From: an uncultured Candidatus Melainabacteria bacterium
GTDB taxonomy: Bacteria; Cyanobacteriota; Vampirovibrionia; Gastranaerophilales; Gastranaerophilaceae
Reading direction: 5' to 3'
DNA: 10,827 nt
NCBI GenBank assembly: GCA_937898445.1
Contig: CALEJY010000084.1
Coordinates: 1 to 10,827, forward strand
The position numbers were made by a program, and so were the translations under genes. Within the stretch, counting starts at the first letter, position 1; every line of letters starts with the position of its first letter. This document shows, in pieces, positions 7,099-10,827 of this stretch. The notes under the pieces were generated by a model. That model did no database searches and was not told the DNA's origin. It saw only the letters and a list, made by a program, of their open reading frames with translations.

Positions 7099-7353
7099 AT
7101 GAGCTTAGAAAACGAAATTAAAACTCTAATTATCAGTTCATTAGAGTTGGAAGATATAACAATAGATGATATAAAAGATGATGAGCCGTTGTTTGGTAGC
7201 GGTTTAGGCTTGGACAGTATTGATGCGCTAGAACTTGGAATGGCGTTGAAAAAGAAATATCATATTGATTTAGGCGAAGATAAAGAAGAAAACAAAAAAC
7301 ATTTTTATTCAGTTAGAACAATAGCTGATTTTGTTAAAAATAATATTCAATAA
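7099..7353 (+). CDS. Acyl carrier protein 1 of the aryl polyene cluster
   Basis: 84-residue acidic carrier protein. The phosphopantetheine site is Ser40 in GLGLDSIDALELG. Helix I (about residues 3-16) and the C-terminal SVRTIADFVKNNI complete the normal four-helix ACP fold, and the length is typical. Strong Shine-Dalgarno AGGTGG (7087-7092) lies 6 nt before ATG. APE loci carry two ACPs (ApeE and ApeF). The GLDSIDALEL form with an extended KEENKKHF loop resembles one of them, but I cannot assign the letter. It is fourth-from-last in function only by position: it sits after the acyltransferase and 12 bp before the second ACP. It would carry the growing polyene and be activated by a phosphopantetheinyl transferase not in this window. 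Confidence 0.92.
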   Translation: MSLENEIKTLIISSLELEDITIDDIKDDEPLFGSGLGLDSIDALELGMALKKKYHIDLGEDKEENKKHFYSVRTIADFVKNNIQ

Positions 7354-7365
7354 GGATTTGTGCAA

Positions 7366-7617
7366 ATGGGTAAAAAATATTCACAAGAAGAAATTTTTGA
7401 AAAATTAAAAACAATTTTGGTAGACGATTTTGAAATCGCACCTGAAAAATTAACACTTGATGCAAATCTTTTTGAAGATTTGGAACTTGATAGTATTGAT
7501 GCAGTAGATTTAGCCGTAAAATTGCAAGAATTTACAGAAAAGAAAATCTCACCTGAAAATTTTAAACAAATCAGAACAGTAAATGATGTCGTTTTAGCTA
7601 TAGAAGAATTGTTATAG
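7366..7617 (+). CDS. Acyl carrier protein 2 of the aryl polyene cluster
   Basis: 83-residue ACP from ATG 7366. The phosphopantetheine Ser43 lies in EDLELDSIDAVDLA. The ending IRTVNDVVLAIEELL is typical helix IV. A GTG at 7360 is in frame, but AAGGA (7352-7356) is 9 nt from the ATG and only 3 nt from the GTG, so the ATG is preferred. It differs clearly from ACP 1 in the region after the Ser (KKISPENFKQ against HIDLGEDKEE). That suggests division of labour, for example one ACP for the aryl starter and one for extension, which is inference. It is the last gene of the plus arm. A hairpin followed by T residues starts two bases after its stop. Confidence 0.92.
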   Translation: MGKKYSQEEIFEKLKTILVDDFEIAPEKLTLDANLFEDLELDSIDAVDLAVKLQEFTEKKISPENFKQIRTVNDVVLAIEELL

Positions 7618-7618
7618 T

Positions 7619-7637
7619 GCTACGCACGTAGCCTTTT
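7619..7637 (+). terminator. Possible intrinsic terminator after ACP 2
   Basis: GCTACG-CA-CGTAGC (7619-7632) is a palindrome that can form a 5-bp stem with a 4-nt loop, followed by CTTTT. It begins right after the ACP 2 stop. The stem is short and is also the head of the 59-bp repeat unit, so termination activity is uncertain. Confidence 0.4.
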
Positions 7638-7734
7638 GTAACAATATTAGTTCATACCTCATATATTGGTGTAGAGTTTTACGCACGTAGTCCTATGTGA
7701 CAATATTCATTCCTGCTTCATATATTAGGTTTTA
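7621..7734. repeat. Imperfect 59-bp tandem duplication
   Basis: Two copies start TACGCACGTAG at 7621 and 7680. Both then carry ACAATATT or its near match and CATATATT in the same order and spacing. The copies have diverged in the middle and at the ends. Each begins with the small palindrome that could act as a terminator. Confidence 0.75.
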
Positions 7735-7735
7735 A

Positions 7736-7779
7736 GATGCAAAGAGGCATAGTCTGTATCAAAGCAGCTAGGCAGCTGA
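7736..7779 (+). repeat. Octamer repeats, intergenic site C
   Basis: Plus-strand units GATGCAAA and GAGGCATA (7736-7751), a 12-bp break, then GCAGCTAG and GCAGCTGA (7764-7779). All fit G-N-N-G-C-N-N-R. The first two are identical to the last two units of the array in the ketosynthase-dehydratase linker. Confidence 0.7.
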
Positions 7780-7810
7780 GATTTTTAGCAACTACGGGAG
7801 AGAGTTAAAA

Positions 7811-7895
7811 TGTCATACTGAGGACAACGGTCCGAAGTATCGCATTGGAAAAATGATATCAACATTGCAATCTTTCGCTAATGCACAAAATGACA
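7811..7895. repeat. Decayed hairpin element with TGTCAT/ATGACA ends
   Basis: An 85-bp segment with 6-bp inverted ends (7811-7816 and 7890-7895). It has an internal imperfect stem: CGAAGTATCGCATTG (7833-7847) pairs with 7863-7877 at 11 of 15 positions. It resembles the common bacterial intergenic repeats that begin GTCATNCTGAG. Confidence 0.55.
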
Positions 7896-7906
7896 AGAAT
7901 TTAAAA

Positions 7907-7931
7907 AGATTGCGCAACAAGTGCGCAATCT
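7907..7931 (-). terminator. Perfect 10-bp hairpin with T-run on the minus side
   Basis: AGATTGCGCA and TGCGCAATCT form a perfect 10-bp stem with a 5-nt loop ACAAG. Read on the minus strand it is followed by TTTTTAA, the form of an intrinsic terminator. No minus-strand gene ends here, so it may protect the APE arm from antisense reading or be one of the local repeat hairpins. Confidence 0.5.
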
Positions 7932-7950
7932 AGCGATTTGGTTTCGTTTT

Positions 7951-7971
7951 TCGGATTAGTAAATCCGACCT
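7951..7971. repeat. Palindromic element shared with the ketosynthase gene
   Basis: TCGGATT and AATCCGA arms (7951-7957, 7962-7968) with loop AGTA, followed by CCT. It is identical at 20 of 21 bases to 5113-5133 inside the ketosynthase-dehydratase coding region. The only difference is in the loop. Confidence 0.75.
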
Positions 7972-8117
7972 GCAAATTAAAATCTTATCGCTCTATAATC
8001 ATATCGCCTTATTACCTTATAAAGAATGACAGATGTGTGAAAGCTTATAATATAAATTCCCCTTACGAGATAGCACCCACCTAAATCCTCACCTCACGAG
8101 GGAGGACTTTATTTCAC

Positions 8118-8149
8118 TTAGCTGCTTTGCTTCTTAGCCGCCTAGCCGC
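8118..8149 (-). repeat. Four-unit octamer array, intergenic site D
   Basis: On the minus strand: GCGGCTAG, GCGGCTAA, GAAGCAAA, GCAGCTAA. It has exactly four units, as at the two coding sites, and the same G-N-N-G-C-N-N-R form. It forms the inner part of the right inverted repeat. Confidence 0.7.
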
Positions 8150-8206
8150 TTTTGATACGGTCTTTTCACTTCTCACTTTTCACTAAAATCAATTACATTT
8201 AAAATA

Positions 8207-8236
8207 CTTACATTAACTACAAATTTATGCTAAAAT
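8207..8236 (+). promoter_or_regulatory. Candidate promoter of the DUF4186 gene, possibly leaderless
   Basis: The extended -10 TGC-TAAAAT (8228-8236) has CTTACA (8207-8212) 18 bp upstream as a fair -35. The predicted RNA start falls at or next to the A of ATG 8243. That agrees with the lack of any Shine-Dalgarno before this gene. Confidence 0.5.
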
Positions 8237-8242
8237 ATAACT

Positions 8243-8590
8243 ATGACAGATATATTTGACAGATTGGCAAAATCAGATTTTAGGAGCAAATTCAAACTCA
8301 AACAGGCAGATAAAGATTATATTACACAAAAGGGTTTGGATACTATTGAACGCCATGCCCACGATTTTATTTCTAAACGCCTTGCGCCGGCAGAAATCCC
8401 TAATGACGGGAAACAAACTCCTATGAAGGGACATCCCGTTTTTATCGCACAACACGCAACCGCATGTTGCTGTAGAGGTTGTCTATCAAAATGGCACAAA
8501 ATCCCAAAAGGAATTAAATTAACTCAATCTCAACAGGATTATGTTGTCGGAATTATTATGAAATGGATTAAAAGACAAATTACATCTTAA
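8243..8590 (+). CDS. DUF4186 family protein
   Basis: 115-residue cytoplasmic protein of full family length. The family has no established function. It begins MTDIFDRLAKSDFRSKF and carries the highly conserved core NDGKQTPMKGHPVFIAQHAT (54-73), then CCCRGCLSKWHKIPKG (75-90). The conserved His64, His71, Cys75-77, Cys80 and His85 look like metal ligands, which is inference from composition. The C-terminus ends in a helix (VVGIIMKWIKRQ). No Shine-Dalgarno precedes the ATG; a promoter just upstream could give a leaderless mRNA. The TonB-like gene follows after 23 bp on the same strand with its own Shine-Dalgarno, so the two may form a short operon. No link to the pigment genes is seen. Confidence 0.9.
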   Translation: MTDIFDRLAKSDFRSKFKLKQADKDYITQKGLDTIERHAHDFISKRLAPAEIPNDGKQTPMKGHPVFIAQHATACCCRGCLSKWHKIPKGIKLTQSQQDYVVGIIMKWIKRQITS

Positions 8591-8613
8591 AATTACAATT
8601 TAGGAGAATTTAT

Positions 8614-9021
8614 ATGAAAATTTTTAAATTTTTACTACTATTTTTATGTTTAACATTACCACTAAATTGTTTGGCAGAAAACTGGCAAAATATATCTTCA
8701 AACAAACCTATTGTTCAACAGATTGATAATAAAAATATGAAATCGTATGTCTACAACATACAAAAACAGATTAAACACAATTGGGAAAGTTTTAGATTTG
8801 ATAATACTGCCAAAGGCGAAACTATAATTGTTGCAGAATTTACAGTTGCAAAAGACGGAAGTTTATTGGATTGCAAAATTCTCAAATCATCTAACAACCT
8901 TATGATAGACGAAATGGTTCTTGATGCAATCCGAAAAACCGCACCATTCAAACCTATTCCGTCAGATTTCACCGGAAAAAGTATTACACTTCAAATGACA
9001 TTTGTAATATCAAAGCACTAA
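8614..9021 (+). CDS. Secreted TonB C-terminal domain protein
   Basis: 135 residues. A signal peptide spans about residues 1-21 (MKIFKF, hydrophobic core, then CLA before ENW), with likely signal-peptidase I cleavage. Cys20 is not in a good lipobox. From about residue 45 a TonB/TolA C-terminal domain follows: VYNIQKQIKHNW, IVAEFTVAKDGSLLDCKILKSS, DEMVLDAIRKTAPFKPIP. True TonB has a membrane anchor and a long Pro-rich spacer. Here the domain is exported alone with only about 25 residues between, so it is more likely a periplasmic adaptor than an energy transducer; its partner is unknown. Shine-Dalgarno AGGAG (8602-8606) lies 7 nt before the ATG. Its stop overlaps the convergent thymidine kinase stop by 4 bp. 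Confidence 0.82.
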   Translation: MKIFKFLLLFLCLTLPLNCLAENWQNISSNKPIVQQIDNKNMKSYVYNIQKQIKHNWESFRFDNTAKGETIIVAEFTVAKDGSLLDCKILKSSNNLMIDEMVLDAIRKTAPFKPIPSDFTGKSITLQMTFVISKH

Positions 9022-9635
9022 TGTTCAAAACTTAGAAGCTTAAATCCACGTTTTTTCTTTTCTAATTCCCTATCAGGAAGTTCATAGCATTTGATACAAC
9101 GAGCTTCATAAGTTTCATCTCCACCAATCATAATCAATGGAGAGTGCTTGTCAGCAGGTTTTCCGTCAATCAATCTTTGAGTTCTTGTTGCATTTTCGCA
9201 ACCGCATTTCATACATACGGCGTGCAACTTATGAACTTCTGTAGCTATACACATCAATTCAGGCATACTTCCGAACGGTTCTGCCTTAAAATCAAGTTCC
9301 AAACCTGTTCCGATAATCTTTTTACCTTCATCCATAAGTTTTGAAATAACTTTAACAATATTTTTATCAAAAAACTGAAGTTCATCAATCGCAATAACTT
9401 CATCTTCCGGTTTTACAACACTCATAATTTGAATGGCATGCTTAACCTTAATCGCATCAAGCCACAAACCGTTTCTGGATTCAATATAATCCCCTTTTGC
9501 TCTTGTATCAACTTCCGGCGAAATAACTTTAACTTTTCTTTTCGCAATAATAGAACGTCTTACACGTCTTAAAAGTTCTTCTGTTTTTCCGCAACTCATC
9601 GGTCCTGTTATTAATTCAAAACTATATCCGTACAT
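9018..9635 (-). CDS. tdk: Thymidine kinase, type II
   Basis: 205-residue cytosolic deoxynucleoside kinase of the pyrimidine salvage pathway (thymidine + ATP to dTMP, EC 2.7.1.21). P-loop GPMSCGKT (11-18) is followed by EELLRRVRR. DELQFF (84-89) includes the catalytic Glu85. FGSMPELM (121-128) is the stretch before the zinc region. Structural zinc ligands are Cys141, Cys144, Cys180 and Cys183. The lasso GGDETYEARC (171-180) binds thymidine. Length and all motifs are complete. The start ATG 9635 has a GGTGG ribosome site upstream. A consensus -10 TATAAT lies at 9693-9698 on the minus strand, giving about 50 nt of leader. It follows the TrmB-family gene by 91 bp and ends tail-to-tail with the TonB-like gene, with no room for separate terminators. 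Confidence 0.95.
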   Translation of the reverse strand: MYGYSFELITGPMSCGKTEELLRRVRRSIIAKRKVKVISPEVDTRAKGDYIESRNGLWLDAIKVKHAIQIMSVVKPEDEVIAIDELQFFDKNIVKVISKLMDEGKKIIGTGLELDFKAEPFGSMPELMCIATEVHKLHAVCMKCGCENATRTQRLIDGKPADKHSPLIMIGGDETYEARCIKCYELPDRELEKKKRGFKLLSFEH

Positions 9636-9692
9636 AAATTTTCACCACCGTTTAATTATCCCGAAGGATTTCCCAAATTCTCCTTTTGAATA

Positions 9693-9698
9693 ATTATA
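9693..9698 (-). promoter_or_regulatory. -10 element of the thymidine kinase promoter
   Basis: A perfect TATAAT on the minus strand in the 91-bp gap between the TrmB-like gene and tdk, with TG just before it. No good -35 is found at normal spacing. RNA would start near 9686. Confidence 0.5.
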
Positions 9699-9726
9699 CA
9701 CCTTTGAAAATTATTTTAAAAGTAAA

Positions 9727-10524
9727 TTAATGTAAAATTTTATCACGCAATTTTTTCAACCCTGCACCATAGAAATACCTCAATTGTTCAGGGAAATTGT
9801 CCGCAATGTCAATCATATACATATCATGCACCGCAAGAGCTTTTATCAAAAATGCAACTTCTGAATTTTTTGTCCACAAAACTTTTGGATTTTTAGTTTT
9901 GTTCGGTTGGGTCATGCCAAAAAGCCCTTCGCTATCATCTGCTGCTAAAAACAAAAATTTTCCACTCAAATAATATCCCAACATCGGAACTCCTGAGTGT
10001 TCAAAAACCGTTCCAAAATTACAAATAAAATTGTCATACTTAACAATTTTTACATCTAAACCACGATTATACGCATCCAACAAATGTTGTTCAAGGTGTT
10101 TAAAATCCTCACCCCAAAGCTCAATATAAATATTTGTTTTGGCATTTTTTATGATTTCAATAGTTTTGTCAATAATTTTAGTTCTGCCATTTATAGACAA
10201 AATCGGTTCTGTATATTCTTCTTCCTTAATATCAGGGAGTTTCTTTTCTAAAAAATTTATCGTAGAATCAAATTTTCGTTTATAACGTTTAGTCAATTCT
10301 TTAGGTTTAATCGGAGTGTAAGTTATCGGTTTGGAATTTGAACTCAAAACAATATTAAGGCTCTCAAGATTTTTGAGCGTATCATAAGTTCTTGATTGCG
10401 GAATATTCGCAAGTTTACTGATTTCATAACCAGTCGCCGGAAACTTTTTCAAAAGCGCAATATAAACCTTTGACTGATATTCATTAAATCCGAGATCTTT
10501 GAGTTTTTCAATAACTTCATCCAT
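9727..10524 (-). CDS. TrmB-family transcriptional regulator
   Basis: 265-residue regulator of the COG1378/TrmB type. The N-terminal winged helix covers about residues 8-70: LGFNEYQSKVYIALL, then YEISKLANIPQSRTYDTLKNLESLN as the recognition region. A short coiled linker (about 75-100) leads to the C-terminal effector domain, with TNIYIELWGEDFKHLEQHL and GLDVKIVKYDN in the phospholipase-D-like fold and LFGMTQPNK further on. TrmB proteins respond to sugars in the few studied cases. The ligand here is unknown and no sugar transporter is in view. A possible -10 TACAAT is at 10575-10580 on the minus strand. An imperfect palindrome at 10579-10598 overlaps it and may be an autoregulatory operator. 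The ATG has no clear Shine-Dalgarno. Confidence 0.85.
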   Translation of the reverse strand: MDEVIEKLKDLGFNEYQSKVYIALLKKFPATGYEISKLANIPQSRTYDTLKNLESLNIVLSSNSKPITYTPIKPKELTKRYKRKFDSTINFLEKKLPDIKEEEYTEPILSINGRTKIIDKTIEIIKNAKTNIYIELWGEDFKHLEQHLLDAYNRGLDVKIVKYDNFICNFGTVFEHSGVPMLGYYLSGKFLFLAADDSEGLFGMTQPNKTKNPKVLWTKNSEVAFLIKALAVHDMYMIDIADNFPEQLRYFYGAGLKKLRDKILH

Positions 10525-10574
10525 AAAACAAGTTTAGCGAATTTTTTTACTTTTGGCAAGAAAGTTAAAAATAA

Positions 10575-10598
10575 ATTGTAGTTAAAATTTTTGAACTA
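10575..10598 (-). promoter_or_regulatory. Candidate TrmB-like gene promoter with operator palindrome
   Basis: On the minus strand TACAAT (10580-10575) matches the -10 consensus at 5 of 6 bases and would give a leader of about 44 nt. Overlapping it is TAGTT-AAAA-TTTTT-G-AACTA (10579-10598 on plus), an inverted repeat with one unpaired base. Binding there would block the promoter. That the TrmB-like protein itself binds is a guess. Confidence 0.35.
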
Positions 10599-10615
10599 GA
10601 TTTTCAAACATGGGG

Positions 10616-10643
10616 TTGAAAAGAATAAAAAATATGATATAAT
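10616..10643 (+). promoter_or_regulatory. Strong promoter of a small antisense RNA
   Basis: TTGAAA (10616-10621), a 16-bp spacer, and TATAAT (10638-10643) preceded by TGA make an extended -10 promoter. This is the best promoter match in the window. No plus-strand protein gene follows; the RNA would start near 10650. Confidence 0.75.
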
Positions 10644-10649
10644 ATAAAT

Positions 10650-10747
10650 AGAAAAGGGTGTGTGGATTGCAGTCCACACTTTAAAAGCCCCTTTTATTTG
10701 GATTTTAGCGTTAGTATTATTAAAAGAATAAGCACTAACGCTTTTTC
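10650..10747 (+). ncRNA. Small structured RNA, putative antisense antitoxin
   Basis: About 97 nt from the promoter above to an intrinsic terminator. Its first domain is a two-part hairpin: AAAAGGG (10652-10658) pairs with CCCTTTT (10689-10695), enclosing GTGTGGA and TCCACAC (10660-10666, 10673-10679) with loop TTGCAG. The second domain is the terminator hairpin. There is no ORF with a ribosome site on this strand. It is complementary to the last 17 or so codons and the 3' end of a small hydrophobic ORF on the minus strand. That is the geometry of type I antitoxins whose RNAs overlap at the 3' end. It does not match any common housekeeping RNA that I recognise. Confidence 0.6.
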
Positions 10748-10765
10748 AGTTATACTGATTTCCAA
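10694..10765 (-). CDS. Putative 23-residue hydrophobic peptide, type I toxin-like
   Basis: Starts at TTG 10765 and reads (M)EISITEKALV, then LILLIILTL, and ends KSK at TAA 10696-10694. That gives one short membrane-spanning stretch with a basic tail, the build of type I toxins and small holin-like toxins. The evidence that it is translated is AGGAGGTGAT (10771-10780 region, minus strand), complementary to the 16S rRNA 3' tail over ten bases and 5-8 nt from the TTG. An in-frame ATG at 10783 would give 29 residues but has no ribosome site and would place this sequence inside the ORF. The coding region overlaps the terminator of the plus-strand RNA, so part of its composition is forced by that hairpin. 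The promoter probably lies at or beyond the right edge. Confidence 0.42.
   Translation of the reverse strand: MEISITEKALVLILLIILTLKSK
10707..10746 (+). terminator. Intrinsic terminator of the small RNA
   Basis: AGCGTTAGT (10707-10715) pairs perfectly with ACTAACGCT (10734-10742). An inner stem TTATT/AATAA (10717-10721, 10727-10731) has loop AAAAG, and TTTT follows directly. On the opposite strand the same bases encode the hydrophobic core of the small peptide. Confidence 0.8.
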
Positions 10766-10827
10766 TTTTATCACCTCCTGCATATCGCTTTTGTTTTTGT
10801 TTAAATAGCAACAGAAGGATCGTGACT

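Larger units (their letters stand above)
7752..8162. repeat. About 410-bp stretch bounded by 30-bp imperfect inverted repeats
   Basis: The left copy at 7751-7780 (AGTCTGTATCAAAGC, then octamers) matches the reverse complement of 8133-8163 (AGACCGTATCAAAAGC, then octamers) at 25 positions with 5 mismatches and one gap. Similarity stops outside and inside. There is no open frame between them, and I could not find a target-site duplication. It could be a MITE-like relic, or simply two octamer arrays in opposite orientation. Confidence 0.5.
7618..8242. other. 625-bp gene-free repeat island
   Basis: No open frame of useful length or recognisable RNA gene is seen on either strand. The stretch is a patchwork of short repeats and hairpins, itemised below. 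They lie between the end of the plus APE operon and the DUF4186 gene. The low coding potential and the repeats shared with the interior of the ketosynthase-dehydratase gene suggest a landing zone for small mobile or expanding sequence elements. Confidence 0.8.

Noticed and set aside
7618..8242. CRISPR array
   Set aside because: Repeats are degenerate octamers without constant-length spacers, and no cas genes are near.
10650..10747. Riboswitch or leader RNA
   Set aside because: The plus strand has no gene between the terminator and the window end, and the folds match no aptamer I recognise.
10771..10781. ATCACCTCCT on the plus strand as a 16S rRNA 3' end
   Set aside because: It is only the complement of the Shine-Dalgarno of the small ORF; no other rRNA sequence flanks it.

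Overview
The window is low in G+C and densely coded. It carries most of a type II aryl polyene (APE) pigment polyketide locus, followed by a repeat-rich gap and a stretch of unrelated genes. A lipid-anchored-pigment pathway and a secreted TonB-C-terminal protein point to a diderm (Gram-negative) bacterium. The low G+C and gene content would suit a gut or host-associated lineage such as Gastranaerophilales/Vampirovibrionia or Elusimicrobia. No rRNA or phylogenetic marker is present, so that placement is a guess.

Layout. Minus strand, 5756 down to 1: an ApeO-type ketosynthase fused to an ApeP-type hot-dog dehydratase, an ApeQ-like ketoreductase, an ApeR-type ketosynthase, a zeta-toxin-like kinase with a small partner gene, a COG4648 membrane protein, and an AMP-dependent acyl/aryl ligase cut by the left edge. 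Plus strand, 5771 to 7617: an ApeC-like chain-length factor, a PlsC-type acyltransferase and two acyl carrier proteins. The two arms diverge across only 14 bp. Stop/start overlaps run through most of both arms. The expected pathway is ligase loading of an aryl acid onto an ACP, extension by ApeO:ApeC, reduction and dehydration to a conjugated polyene, and acyl transfer at the membrane. The partner dehydratase ApeI and the export genes are not seen and may lie beyond position 1.

7618-8242 has no gene. It is a mosaic of small repeats: a 59-bp tandem duplication, hairpins, a pair of 30-bp inverted repeats, and arrays of a degenerate octamer of the form G-N-N-G-C-N-N-R. The same octamer arrays, and a palindrome of the same family, sit in frame inside the ketosynthase-dehydratase gene. 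One array lies in a ketosynthase loop and the other forms almost the whole linker between the two fused enzymes. This is the most unusual signal in the window.

8243-10524 holds a DUF4186 protein, a secreted TonB-C-terminal protein, thymidine kinase (convergent, overlapping by 4 bp) and a TrmB-family regulator. The right end, 10575-10827, has a strong plus-strand promoter that drives a short structured RNA ending in an intrinsic terminator. That RNA is antisense to a 23-codon hydrophobic ORF with a perfect 10-nt Shine-Dalgarno sequence. The arrangement resembles a type I toxin-antitoxin locus.
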